Shown here: positions 1 to 8,526 of the stretch, piece by piece
Numbering within the stretch: position 1 is the first letter of the stretch
Layout: each line of letters opens with the position of its first letter
Translations under genes and position numbers: made by a program
Notes under the pieces: model-generated
What the model saw: only the letters and a program-made list of their open reading frames with translations
Told to the model about the DNA's origin: nothing
The model's database searches: none
NCBI RefSeq assembly: GCF_001425165.1
Contig: NZ_LMDU01000012.1
Coordinates: 325,036 to 389,035, forward strand
Direction: 5' to 3'
From: Pelomonas sp. Root405
GTDB taxonomy: Bacteria; Pseudomonadota; Gammaproteobacteria; Burkholderiales; Burkholderiaceae_C
DNA: 64,000 nucleotides

Positions 1-435
1 GTCAGCGGAAAAACATGCCGACAAATCAACTTGGCGCTCGGGCAGGCCGTCTGCCGTGAGACGGCGGATGAAGACGCAACCGTGATTTGCCCTGCCGTCC
101 TGCGATCGCGCATCGGTTCACAGGCGCTCCTCGAGTTCGCGGCGATGAGCATCGAACGTAGCGGCACGAACGCGTCGCTGGCGTGGCAATCCATCCCGGA
201 GCAAAGAGACAAGCCTGTTCATTACCGTCGTGTGGTGCTGGACAAAGCGCAGTTGCTGACGTGGTCCAGCGTGCCGTTGGCGCTGTCGCCAATGCCCGCT
301 GGGCCGACACCGGCGCCGGTGATCCTGGCGAGCGCGCTCACGGACAGCGGCTCGTCGAGTGGGATTGAGGAGCAGCCGCTGGAGTTGCGCACCGCGCTGG
401 CGCAAGTCTGCAAACCTCCTTTCGGCATGCCTTGA
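1..435 (+). CDS. Hypothetical protein, 5' end cut by the window edge
   Basis: The frame is open from the first base to a TGA at 433-435, so this is probably the C-terminal part of a gene that starts to the left. An internal TTG at 31 could also serve as a start. The visible 144 residues contain scattered cysteines and no domain I recognise. Codon use is only moderately GC-rich at third positions, so coding status is not certain. It converges on the acyltransferase fusion gene that ends 21 bases later. Function unknown. Confidence 0.45.
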   Translation, partial: VSGKTCRQINLALGQAVCRETADEDATVICPAVLRSRIGSQALLEFAAMSIERSGTNASLAWQSIPEQRDKPVHYRRVVLDKAQLLTWSSVPLALSPMPAGPTPAPVILASALTDSGSSSGIEEQPLELRTALAQVCKPPFGMP

Positions 436-456
436 ATGCGCGCTGCTTGAATCGCG

Positions 457-2364
457 TCAGGTAGCCGCTGGCGAGTCGGTGCCAAGCAGTCCAGCCACGC
501 GCTCGCGCAATGCGTCCGGCGACATGGTGGCTGCCGGCAGCGCGCTGCCGACGTTCAACGACACCCGGCTCCAAAACCCGCGCCTCAGCGGCCTGCTCAT
601 CGCCTTGCCACCTTCGACGCGCGAGAAATAGCTGCCCCACAGATTGCCGAGTGCCATCGGGATGACGGGCACATCGGGCAGGCCGTCGATGAGCTTCATG
701 ACGCCGCCCTTGAAGGGCTGCAGCGTGCCGTCGCGGGTGATGCCGCCCTCGGGGAAGATGCAGACCATCTCGCCGTCCTTCAGCACCGCGCGGGCGGCGG
801 CGAAGGCGGCTTCATAGGTGGCCGGGTCGGTCTTCTGCGGCGCGATGGGGATGGCCTTGGCGAGCTTGAACATCCAGCCCAGCACCGGCGTCTTGAAGAT
901 CTGCGCGTCCATCAGGAAGCGGATGGGGCGCGGGCTGGCGGCCATCAGCAGCACGGCGTCGACGAAGCTGACGTGGTTGCAGACCAGCACGGCCGGGCCG
1001 GTGGTGGGGATGCGCTCGTCGTTGACGACCTTGAAGCGGTAGACGATGCGCGTCAGCACGAAAGCGACGAAGCGCAGCAGGTATTCCGGCACGATCAGGA
1101 AGATGTAGAACGCGACCACCGCGTTGGCGATGCCCACAGCCAGGAAGACCTGCGGGATCGTCAGCCCCGCGCTCAGCATCGCGCCGGCGATGACCGAGCT
1201 GGCAATCATGAAGATGGCGTTCAGGATGTTGTTGGCCGCGATGATGCGGGCGCGGTGGCTGGGCTGGGCGCGCAGCTGGATCAGCGCATACATGGGCACG
1301 CTGTACAGCCCGGCGAACAGTGCCAGCAGCGTCAGGTCCGCCAGCACGCGCCAGTGCACGCCGATGCTGAGGAAGGCGCTGACGCTGTAGGGCTCGCTCG
1401 CGGGCAGGCCGCTGGCGGCGAAGTAGAGGTCGATGGCGAACACGCTCATGCCGATGGCGCCCAGCGGCACGAGGCCGATCTCTACATGGCGCTTGGACAG
1501 CATCTCGCACAACAGCGAGCCAACGCCGATGCCGATGGAGAACACCGCCAGCAACAGCGAGGCGACCTGCGGGCTGCCGTGCAACACCTCCTTGGCGAAG
1601 GCCGGGAAATTGCTGAGGAACACGGCGCCGAAGAACCACATCCACGAGATGCCGAGCAGGGAGCGGAACACCGCCAGGCCCTCGTGCGCAAGCTTCAGGT
1701 TGCGCCAGGTTTCGGTGAAGGGGTTCCAGTTGATGACGAGGTTAGGGTCGGTCGACGGGCTGGGCGGCACGCCCTGTGCCGTCACGCGGCCCAGCACGGC
1801 CAGTGCCAGGCAGGCCCACGCCACATGCTGCGGGCCGACGACGGGCGTGTCGACCAGGATGCCGCCGAGCAGCTGGCCGAGCAGGATGGCGACGAAGGTC
1901 CCCATCTCGACCATGCCGTTGCCGCCGGTCAGTTCGCGCTCGCTGAGGTGCTGGGGCATGTAGGCGTACTTGACGGGACCGAACAGTGTCGAATGCAGTC
2001 CCATCAAAAAGACGCAGGCCAGCAGCGCCGGCACGTTGGCCGCGTAGAAGCCCCAGGCCGCGATCACCATGATGGCGATCTCCAGGCTCTTGACGAGCTG
2101 CATCAGCCTGGCCTTGTCGTGCTTGTCGGCAAGCTGACCGCTGGTGGCCGAGAACAGCACATAGGGCAGGATGAACAGCGCGCCGATGACCAGGCCCGCG
2201 TGGCTGGGCGGCAGCCAGTCCAGCTGCAGCTGGTAGGTGATCATCAGCGTGAACGCGAACTTGAAGACGTTGTCGTTCGCGGCGCCGAGGAACTGCGTCC
2301 AGAAGAAGGGCGCGAAGCGGCGCTGGCCCAGCAGGGCGAACTGATTCGGATGCTCTTGGCTCAT
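457..2364 (-). CDS. LplT-like MFS transporter fused to a PlsC-type acyltransferase
   Basis: This 635-residue membrane protein has two modules. Residues 1 to about 430 form an MFS permease resembling the lysophospholipid flippase LplT, with the N-terminal AANDNVFKFAF stretch typical of that family. The C-terminal part is a 1-acylglycerol-3-phosphate acyltransferase domain with the H-x4-D motif (NHVSFVD, near residue 460) and an FPEGG motif near 540. In enterobacteria LplT is a separate protein and the acyltransferase is joined to an AMP-binding acyl-ACP synthetase (Aas); that third domain is absent here. The likely role is import and re-acylation of lysophospholipids at the inner membrane. The start chosen is the ATG at 2364, which overlaps the upstream stop in an ATGA; an in-frame extension to 2640 would run inside the upstream gene. 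Confidence 0.85.
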   Translation of the reverse strand: MSQEHPNQFALLGQRRFAPFFWTQFLGAANDNVFKFAFTLMITYQLQLDWLPPSHAGLVIGALFILPYVLFSATSGQLADKHDKARLMQLVKSLEIAIMVIAAWGFYAANVPALLACVFLMGLHSTLFGPVKYAYMPQHLSERELTGGNGMVEMGTFVAILLGQLLGGILVDTPVVGPQHVAWACLALAVLGRVTAQGVPPSPSTDPNLVINWNPFTETWRNLKLAHEGLAVFRSLLGISWMWFFGAVFLSNFPAFAKEVLHGSPQVASLLLAVFSIGIGVGSLLCEMLSKRHVEIGLVPLGAIGMSVFAIDLYFAASGLPASEPYSVSAFLSIGVHWRVLADLTLLALFAGLYSVPMYALIQLRAQPSHRARIIAANNILNAIFMIASSVIAGAMLSAGLTIPQVFLAVGIANAVVAFYIFLIVPEYLLRFVAFVLTRIVYRFKVVNDERIPTTGPAVLVCNHVSFVDAVLLMAASPRPIRFLMDAQIFKTPVLGWMFKLAKAIPIAPQKTDPATYEAAFAAARAVLKDGEMVCIFPEGGITRDGTLQPFKGGVMKLIDGLPDVPVIPMALGNLWGSYFSRVEGGKAMSRPLRRGFWSRVSLNVGSALPAATMSPDALRERVAGLLGTDSPAAT

Positions 2365-3143
2365 TGCTTGACCAGTTGCGGTGATTCGGAGAGGCCGGCG
2401 CGTGGCAGCCACGCGAACATCGAGTCCACCGTGACGGTGTCGATGTGCCGCGCGATGCGGCGCGCGGTCGGATGATCGTCGAACGCGATGTTGGCCTGGG
2501 TCAGGCGGCCGCCCAGGCGCGTCAGCGCGGACAGGCGCAGGTCGGTCGGCTGATAGCCCTGCACCTTCAGCCAATCCTGCGCGGCGCGGCGGCTGACGAT
2601 GCCGGGTGCAGCGGCAGCGGCCAGCGTCTCCAGCACCCACTGGTTGCTCTGCTGGTAGGTGGTGCCGAAGGCATAGGCCACCATGCTGTAGCGGCGCTCG
2701 TTGAAGCGCGCCACGCGGGCGTTGTCGGCCAGCACCGGCAGCAGGACCTGCTGCAGTTCCGGCTTGAGCGCGACGAACGCAGCCTCGTAGCGGTGCGGGT
2801 TGTCGAGGAAGAACTCACCCAGGCCCTGGCGGTACAGCGCGGCGTGATCGGTGCCGCAGTGGTTGAGCTTGTGCATGACGCGCCAGACGGCGGGTTGCTG
2901 GCTGGTGTCCTTGTAGACAAAGCCCAGATGCGACCACTTGAGGTCGTACTTGGACAGATCCTGCCCGGCGCGGGCGAGGAGGGCGACCTGCGCGCCGCTG
3001 GCGTCAAGCTGGCGGGCGGTGGCCAGCGCCAGGGTCAGGCCTTGCTCCACTTGCCGCGCCGTGCCGGCCTTCTCTTCGCAAGGCCGGCCGGCATGCGCGG
3101 ATGTCGCGAGCGCGAGCGCCGCAATGACAAGCAGGCGCTTCAA
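2361..3143 (-). CDS. DUF2145 family exported protein
   Basis: A 260-residue protein with a clear Sec signal peptide (KRLLVIAALALATSAHA) followed by a Cys-containing mature region. It matches my recollection of the DUF2145 family, whose biochemical role is unknown. The start is a TTG at 3143, forming a TTGA overlap with the stop of the upstream exported protein. This start is preferred because it yields an intact signal peptide, while the ATG at 3350 gives 69 Arg-rich shadow residues. The 3' end overlaps the transporter-acyltransferase start by four bases, so three proteins are probably translationally coupled. The product should be periplasmic. Confidence 0.75.
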   Translation of the reverse strand: MKRLLVIAALALATSAHAGRPCEEKAGTARQVEQGLTLALATARQLDASGAQVALLARAGQDLSKYDLKWSHLGFVYKDTSQQPAVWRVMHKLNHCGTDHAALYRQGLGEFFLDNPHRYEAAFVALKPELQQVLLPVLADNARVARFNERRYSMVAYAFGTTYQQSNQWVLETLAAAAAPGIVSRRAAQDWLKVQGYQPTDLRLSALTRLGGRLTQANIAFDDHPTARRIARHIDTVTVDSMFAWLPRAGLSESPQLVKQ

Positions 3144-3580
3144 CGGCTCACCTGCTCGTTGTAGAGCAGGGCCTTGCCCACCTCGTTGGGGATGAAGGCA
3201 ATGACGTGTCCCGCGGCCGACAGCACCGTGCCGGCGGCGATGACCGACACCACGACGGCTGCGCCGGTGGACACGACGACGCCCTCGGCCAGCTTGCCGG
3301 CTGTCTTGAGGCTGATGCGGGCGCCGTCTGACGCGCGCTCCAGCACCCAAACGGTCGCACCGCCGACGACCTCGACGCTGACGACGGCCAGCGTCACGCC
3401 GACCGACAGCATGCCGGCGGGGATGGCGCTCAGCGCAACGCCGGTGGCACTGACCGCGCCGACCGACAGCACCACGGGCGCGGCTGACACGGCGAGGCTG
3501 ATCTCCGACTGGGCCGTTGCGGGAACGGCAAGCGTCGCGAGGGCGAGGGACAGGCTGGTGACGGCAAGCAGGCGTTTCAT
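3140..3580 (-). CDS. Exported hypothetical protein, Ala/Val-rich
   Basis: A 146-residue protein with an N-terminal signal peptide (MKRLLAVTSLSLALATLAVPATA). The rest is strongly biased to Ala, Val, Ser and Gly with several hydrophobic stretches that could be membrane segments or beta strands. No catalytic motif is visible. It sits directly upstream of the DUF2145 gene with a TTGA overlap and is 18 bases downstream of the YiaA-like gene, so it is probably co-transcribed with them. Function unknown. Confidence 0.65.
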   Translation of the reverse strand: MKRLLAVTSLSLALATLAVPATAQSEISLAVSAAPVVLSVGAVSATGVALSAIPAGMLSVGVTLAVVSVEVVGGATVWVLERASDGARISLKTAGKLAEGVVVSTGAAVVVSVIAAGTVLSAAGHVIAFIPNEVGKALLYNEQVSR

Positions 3581-3598
3581 GTTCTCGGACTCCGGAAG

Positions 3599-4066
3599 TT
3601 ATTGAGCGCTGGCATCGGGCTGCATGGCAGCTTCGCGGCGGCCATGCAGGCGGGCTTCGAGCAGGTCGGCCTCGTGCGCGTCACGCAGCATCTTGGCCAG
3701 CGTGAAGACGTTGGAGATCAGGTAGAGCCAGCAGACCAGCAGATAGGCCTTCCACACGGGCTGCACCTCCATGCGCCACAGGCCCCAGCCCGTCAGGCCC
3801 ATGGCCAGCGCAAAGCCGGCCCAGACGACGATGCGCCACATCGGCGTGTCGACGGTGCGCTCCTGGTTGTCGCGGATGAACTTGGCCAGCGCGAAAGCGG
3901 TGGACAGGCAGAACACATAGCCCATCACCATGAAGGCGCGGTCCAGGTCTTGCCCCGGCAGCCAGGCCAAGCCAGAGCCGCACAGCATGACGCTGAGGCC
4001 GAAGGAGATCCAGACCTGGATGCGCCAGGCACCGCTGTCGCGGCGGATGTGGGGGACTTGGGCCAT
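3599..4066 (-). CDS. YiaA/YiaB-type inner-membrane protein
   Basis: A 155-residue protein with four hydrophobic segments arranged as two helix pairs, the pattern of YiaAB two-helix domain proteins. The N-terminal RRDSGAWRIQVWISFGLS resembles the usual family start. The role of these proteins is not established. The ATG at 4066 fits family length. An ATG at 4183, overlapping the amidohydrolase stop as ATGA, would add 39 residues and cannot be excluded. It lies in the minus-strand run from the amidohydrolase to the acyltransferase fusion. Confidence 0.7.
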   Translation of the reverse strand: MAQVPHIRRDSGAWRIQVWISFGLSVMLCGSGLAWLPGQDLDRAFMVMGYVFCLSTAFALAKFIRDNQERTVDTPMWRIVVWAGFALAMGLTGWGLWRMEVQPVWKAYLLVCWLYLISNVFTLAKMLRDAHEADLLEARLHGRREAAMQPDASAQ

Positions 4067-4179
4067 GGTGTTGTCTGCTTGTGAGTGAATGTTGCGATGG
4101 GCGCGATCTTGCGCGAAGCCGGCTGGGGTGGCCTCGGGAATAGTTCCGAGGCGCGTGGCAAGCGCCGCGAAGTAGCGCT

Positions 4180-5403
4180 TCATGACACCGCTTGGCGTTC
4201 GAAGTGCGGACGAGTCGCGAAAACGCTCGGCGACAGCCGCGCGCCGCGCCAGCGGGCCAGGCGCTTCAACGCCAGGTCGAACAGCAGCGGGTTGTGCTCG
4301 CGCAATACGTGCAGCGGCGGCGCGTCGGCAGCGTCCAGCAGGCCCGCGCTGACGAGCGTGGGCAAGCGGACGGCGGCGGGGATGCTGGGCAGCGGGTAGT
4401 CCGAGCCGTGCAGCAGCCGCGGGTGCCAGTCCTCGCGCGTCAGCAGCGTGCGTGCCACGTCGGGCTTGCGGTTGGTCTGAAGCGTGACGGAGATGTCGCC
4501 CATCAGCCGGCCGCCCCAGTCCTCGTCCATCAGCCGCGTGAACAGCGAGAAGGCGCTGGCCTGGCGCGGGCGTTCCTGGTCCAAGTCCAGCGCGTTGCCG
4601 AGCGACGCGCAATGCGCGATGACGATGCGCACGCCCTGCGCCAGTGCGGCGCGCACGTGCAGTGGGTTGCCCAGCTCGTCGCGGCCGGCGCCCGGCACGG
4701 CGCGCTCCTCGCCGCAGTGGACGATGACGGGCAGGCGCGCGGCGGCCAGGCGGTCATAGAAGGGGCGCAGCCGCGAGGCGCGCAAGTCGATGTTCATGGC
4801 TGACGGCAGCCACTTCAGCGCGACGGCGCCTTGGGCCAGGGCTTCGTCCAGCCGGGCCAGCGCGTCGGGCCGATGCGGGTGGATGGACGCGACCCAGGCA
4901 AAGCGCTGCGGTCGCGCCGCGGCCACGCCGGCCGCGTAGGCATTCGGCACGTGGAAAGTGGTGTGCGCCGCCACCGGCCGGCCGCCGGTGTCGCAGGCAT
5001 GGTCGAAGGCGAACAGCATCCAGCGCGCACCGGCGGGGAAGTCCTCGGCCAGCGCCTGCAGCCGCTCGACATAGGCGCGGTCGACGCTGGTCGCATCGGC
5101 CGACACGCAGGCGGCGTTGAGGATGAATCGCTTGCGCAGCACCTCCACCGGGTGCCACCACTGGCTCAGCTGCGCATTGACAGTGCAGCCCGAGCCGGAG
5201 TCGCCGGTGCCGAGCAGGTGCGTGTGCACGTCCCACAGCTGAGCGGGGTCGATGCCGTCGAAGGTGCGCTCGATCAGCGGTCGCAGCGTGTCGGGAATGC
5301 CGCTGCGGCAGGGGTTGAGCAAGCTAGCGCGGGCGGGGCTGGCAAGGGCGGTGAACAGGCCGGCGGCTGCGCCGCAGCACAGCAGGTGGCGTCGGGTGAG
5401 CAT
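4180..5403 (-). CDS. Amidohydrolase-2 family metal-dependent hydrolase, exported
   Basis: A 407-residue protein whose N-terminus (LTRRHLLCCGAAAGLFTAL) looks like a signal with a weak twin-arginine character. The mature part has the amidohydrolase-related TIM-barrel motifs: DVHTHLLG near residue 58, VIVHCGEE mid-protein, IAHCASLG, and a late HGSDYPLP that supplies the conserved Asp. These fit a metal-dependent C-N or C-C hydrolase or decarboxylase of the COG2159/PF04909 group; the substrate cannot be read from sequence. It is the first gene of a minus-strand series and is divergent from the HTH regulator at 5528. Confidence 0.8.
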   Translation of the reverse strand: MLTRRHLLCCGAAAGLFTALASPARASLLNPCRSGIPDTLRPLIERTFDGIDPAQLWDVHTHLLGTGDSGSGCTVNAQLSQWWHPVEVLRKRFILNAACVSADATSVDRAYVERLQALAEDFPAGARWMLFAFDHACDTGGRPVAAHTTFHVPNAYAAGVAAARPQRFAWVASIHPHRPDALARLDEALAQGAVALKWLPSAMNIDLRASRLRPFYDRLAAARLPVIVHCGEERAVPGAGRDELGNPLHVRAALAQGVRIVIAHCASLGNALDLDQERPRQASAFSLFTRLMDEDWGGRLMGDISVTLQTNRKPDVARTLLTREDWHPRLLHGSDYPLPSIPAAVRLPTLVSAGLLDAADAPPLHVLREHNPLLFDLALKRLARWRGARLSPSVFATRPHFERQAVS

Positions 5404-5527
5404 GTCGAGGTGGCAGGAGTGGCGAGGGGCGCCAGCTTCGCGACGCCGCGCCGCAAAGCCGGCGTTTTTGTCGTGGCGGGGCGGGCCTTGCGCCCGGTGG
5501 TGCCGTCATGCGCTACCGTCTCGCCCC

Positions 5528-6304
5528 ATGTCGAGCACGCAATCGCTGGTGGCCCTGATCAAGGCCGAGTTGAAGAGCCAGGGCCTGAGCTATGCCGAGC
5601 TGGCCGAGGCGCTGGACCTGTCGGAGTCCAGCGTCAAGCGCATGCTGGCGCCGGGCGGCGAGATGCCGCTGTCACGCGTGGACGAGATCTGCCGCGTGCT
5701 CAAGCTCGATTTCGCCGAGCTGGCTGCGCGCCTGGCCGCGCAGGCGCCCGAGCTGCGCGTGCTGAGCCTGGAGCAGGAGAAGGCCGTCGTGGCCGACCCC
5801 AAGCTGCTGCTGATCGCGATCTGCTGCCTGAGCCACTGGGCGGTGGAGGACGTGCTGTCGCGCTACCGCATCGCCGAGGCCGACGCCGTCGCGGCGCTGG
5901 CACAGCTGGACCGCCTGGGTGTCATCGAGCTGCGGCCGCACAACCGCTACAAGCTCAAGGTCGCCAAGACGCTGCGCTGGCGGCCGCAGGGGCCGGTGAT
6001 GAGCTTCTTCCGCGAACGCGTGATGGCCGACTTCTTTGCCGGAGGCTTCGACGGCGAGGGCGAATTGCTGACGCTGGTGCACGGCGAGTTCGGCGCCGGC
6101 CATGCGCGCGAGCTGGCGGAGCGCCTGCAGCGCGCGGCCGACGACTTCGCGCGCCAGCATCTGCTGGACCAGAAGCTGCCGTCGTCCGAGAAGCGGCCCT
6201 ACAGCGTCGTCATCGGGCTGCGGTCATGGGTCTTCGAGGCGTTTCGGGATCTTGAGAGACCGGGGCTCGGACTCACCAGAACTCCCAACGCCCGGTCCAG
6301 ATGA
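5528..6304 (+). CDS. XRE-type helix-turn-helix regulator
   Basis: A 258-residue protein with a Cro/C1-type HTH in the first 65 residues (LSYAELAEALDLSESSVKRM gives recognition helix and turn). About 190 residues without a recognised ligand domain follow, containing a possible winged-helix-like stretch. The ATG at 5528 places the HTH at the expected distance from the N-terminus; upstream in-frame sequence overlaps the promoter region of the divergent amidohydrolase. It may regulate that neighbour, but no operator was identified. Its 3' end overlaps the convergent CPBP protease gene by 32 bases. Confidence 0.75.
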   Translation: MSSTQSLVALIKAELKSQGLSYAELAEALDLSESSVKRMLAPGGEMPLSRVDEICRVLKLDFAELAARLAAQAPELRVLSLEQEKAVVADPKLLLIAICCLSHWAVEDVLSRYRIAEADAVAALAQLDRLGVIELRPHNRYKLKVAKTLRWRPQGPVMSFFRERVMADFFAGGFDGEGELLTLVHGEFGAGHARELAERLQRAADDFARQHLLDQKLPSSEKRPYSVVIGLRSWVFEAFRDLERPGLGLTRTPNARSR

Positions 6305-6968
6305 CCCAGATGCCGAGCAGGCCGTTCGTCACCGCGTGCGAGATGACGGCCGTCCACAGCTTGCCGCTCTTGCGGTAGAGCAACGCATAGGCCAAGCCCG
6401 CGACGACGGCGGCCAGCCACAAGGTGTGTGCCAGCGTGAACACGAAGGTCGACAGCACGATGGCGCGTATGCCGACGGCCTGCGGGTCGACGCGTTCGAA
6501 GCCGGGGTGCTGCACCCAGCGCATCAGGAAGCTGCGCCAGAACAGCTCTTCCATGACAGGCACGACCAGGGCAGCGCCCGCGAGGCGCAGCACGACCAGT
6601 GGCCAGATCAGCTGGCCTGCGGCATCCAGCGGCACAAAGCTGGCGGTCGGGGTGCCGAGCTGCATCCACGGCGCGTCCAACTGCACCCAGATCGCGAAGA
6701 CGGCGATGCCGACGACGACCGCCCAGCCGGTCTCGCGCGCGTCGGGCAGGTTCTGGCGCACCAGTTCGCCGTAGCCGCGCCAATACCAGGCCAGCAGGCC
6801 GCCGACGATGAAGGTCTGCGCACCGTAGATCCAGCGCGGGTCCAGGCCGGCGTCGGCGGGCAGATAGCCCCGCAGCGCCAGCAGCGCCATGAAAACGAAG
6901 AACGGAATGCAGCGGGCAAGGGCCGCGGGGCTGAGCGTGGGCGTTTCGGAGGGCATCTGGGCGGGCAT
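6273..6968 (-). CDS. CPBP family (CAAX-like) intramembrane protease, PEP-CTERM-associated type
   Basis: A 231-residue polytopic membrane protein with the CPBP/Abi motifs: an EE-x3-R motif (VPVMEELFWRSF), then FTLAH and HAVTN carrying the conserved histidines. Length and motif spacing recall the CAAX-protease-related family (TIGR03008) found in genomes with PEP-CTERM/exosortase systems. A PEP-CTERM substrate is encoded about 30 kb away at 36163, which supports that reading. The physiological substrate is unknown. The gene converges on and overlaps the HTH gene by 32 bases. Confidence 0.8.
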   Translation of the reverse strand: MPAQMPSETPTLSPAALARCIPFFVFMALLALRGYLPADAGLDPRWIYGAQTFIVGGLLAWYWRGYGELVRQNLPDARETGWAVVVGIAVFAIWVQLDAPWMQLGTPTASFVPLDAAGQLIWPLVVLRLAGAALVVPVMEELFWRSFLMRWVQHPGFERVDPQAVGIRAIVLSTFVFTLAHTLWLAAVVAGLAYALLYRKSGKLWTAVISHAVTNGLLGIWVIWTGRWEFW

Positions 6969-7020
6969 GTCGGCCCTCAGCTTAGCCCGAGCCTGTGACC
7001 GTCCTGGACGTCACTGCCCC

Positions 7021-8526
7021 CTAGGCTTGCAGCAAGCCGTCCTGGAAGGCGACAAAGACGCCGTTGGTCCAACCGAAACCGTCCTGGGTTTCGTACTCGC
7101 CGCCGCCGCCGGCGCGGTCTTCGGCCACGTCGTATTTCTCCAGCAGCCGGCCGGTGGCCAGGTAGACGCGGTGCACGCTGGCGCACCAGCGCTCGGCGAT
7201 GTCGCGGGCCAGCGAGGCGTGGCCGTATCGAGCCAGGCCTTGCGCCGCCATCCATTGCAGGGGCGCCCAGCCGTTGGGGGCGTCCCATTGCTGGCCCGTG
7301 GCCAGCGCCGTGGTCAGCAGGCCGTTGGCGCCCATCAGATGGCGCCGCACCTGCTCGGCCATTGCGTCGGCCTGGGGCGGCGTGGCAATGCCGAGGTAGA
7401 GGGGTACCAGAGCGGCGGCCGTCAGCGGGCGCGGGTCGGTGGCGTGGCGCCAGTTCAGGTCGGCCAGGTGGCCGCTTTCATCGCCATCCTGGGCGCGCCA
7501 GAAGCGCGTTTGCAGCAGCTGCCGGCGTCTGGCGGTGCGCGCTTCGAAGGCCTGAGCGGTGGCGGGGTCGCCGCTGCGCGCGGCCCCCAGCGCGATGGCG
7601 GCCTCCAGGCCGGCCAGCAGCGCATTCAGGTCCACCGGCGCAAGGGACGTGGTTTCGATGCTGGCGATGTCCGCAGGGTCGGCGCACCAGCGGCCGGAGA
7701 AGTCCCAGCCGCTTTCGGCCGCGGCGCGCAGGTCGCGCCAGACGTGGGCATGCGGCCGGCCGCTGGCCTCGGCCGTCTCGACGTCCTCGCGCCAGCTCTC
7801 CTCGCGCGGGCTGTCGCGGTCGTCCCAGTAACGGTTGAGCAGCGCGCCGTCCGCGGTGCGCAGCACACGGCGATGAGCCTGGCCCGGCGCCAGCTCGTCC
7901 TCGCCGTCCATCCAGAAGGCGTGCTCGGCCTTGAGCGCCGGCAGGTACTGCGCAAAGCCGGCTGCCGGGTCGTCGGCGTGCAGCAGTTCGACCATCTTGA
8001 AGCAGAAGGGCGGCTGCGAGCGGCTCAGCATGTAGCTGCGGCTGCTGTTGGGGATGAAGCCGTAGGTGGCGATCAGGTGGGCGAAGTTGGCCAGCATGGC
8101 CTCGGCCAGCTCGCGTCGGCCATCGGCCATGAGGCCGAGCATCGTGAAATAGCTGTCCCAGTAGTAGAGCTCGCGAAAGCGGCCGCCTGGCACGACATAG
8201 GGCTGTGGCAGGGCGAGCAGGCTGTCACCTTCGACGGGGTGACGGTGCTCGCGCACCAGCAGCGGCCACAGCGCGCGGATGTGATCGCGAATGCCCAAGC
8301 GCGGCCCGGCGGGCGCACCGTGGCCGGGCAGCTCGAAGTGGGCGTGCACGAAGTCGCGCAGCGAGAAGCCGGGTCGAGAGCGCTCGGCGTCGAACCGGGC
8401 ACGTATCGCGGCGGGTGCAGAGCGTGGCAAGGCATCGACGAAGCTCTTGCCGTCGCCGCAGACGCCGCCCATCTGCACGGCGATGAAGAGCTCGCCGTAG
8501 AGCTCGTGGGGGGTCGGGTCAGACAT
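7021..8526 (-). CDS. treF: Trehalase, GH37, cytoplasmic type
   Basis: A 501-residue glycoside hydrolase family 37 trehalase, which hydrolyses alpha,alpha-trehalose to two glucose. Both family signatures are present: PGGRFRELYYWDSY at residues 113-126 and QWDAPNGWAP near residue 413. The Gly-rich stretch before EYETQDGFGWTNG near the C-terminus is also typical. No signal peptide is visible, so it should act in the cytosol on imported trehalose (treF-like rather than treA-like). The start overlaps the end of the upstream MFS gene by eight bases. With that permease and the TonB receptor further upstream it forms a plausible trehalose import and cleavage locus. Confidence 0.92.
   Translation of the reverse strand: MSDPTPHELYGELFIAVQMGGVCGDGKSFVDALPRSAPAAIRARFDAERSRPGFSLRDFVHAHFELPGHGAPAGPRLGIRDHIRALWPLLVREHRHPVEGDSLLALPQPYVVPGGRFRELYYWDSYFTMLGLMADGRRELAEAMLANFAHLIATYGFIPNSSRSYMLSRSQPPFCFKMVELLHADDPAAGFAQYLPALKAEHAFWMDGEDELAPGQAHRRVLRTADGALLNRYWDDRDSPREESWREDVETAEASGRPHAHVWRDLRAAAESGWDFSGRWCADPADIASIETTSLAPVDLNALLAGLEAAIALGAARSGDPATAQAFEARTARRRQLLQTRFWRAQDGDESGHLADLNWRHATDPRPLTAAALVPLYLGIATPPQADAMAEQVRRHLMGANGLLTTALATGQQWDAPNGWAPLQWMAAQGLARYGHASLARDIAERWCASVHRVYLATGRLLEKYDVAEDRAGGGGEYETQDGFGWTNGVFVAFQDGLLQA

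Noticed and set aside
973-2475. A 500-codon plus-strand open frame over the LplT-PlsC gene
   Set aside because: His/Gln/Ala/Gly/Arg-rich antisense shadow; the minus strand encodes a recognisable two-domain protein.
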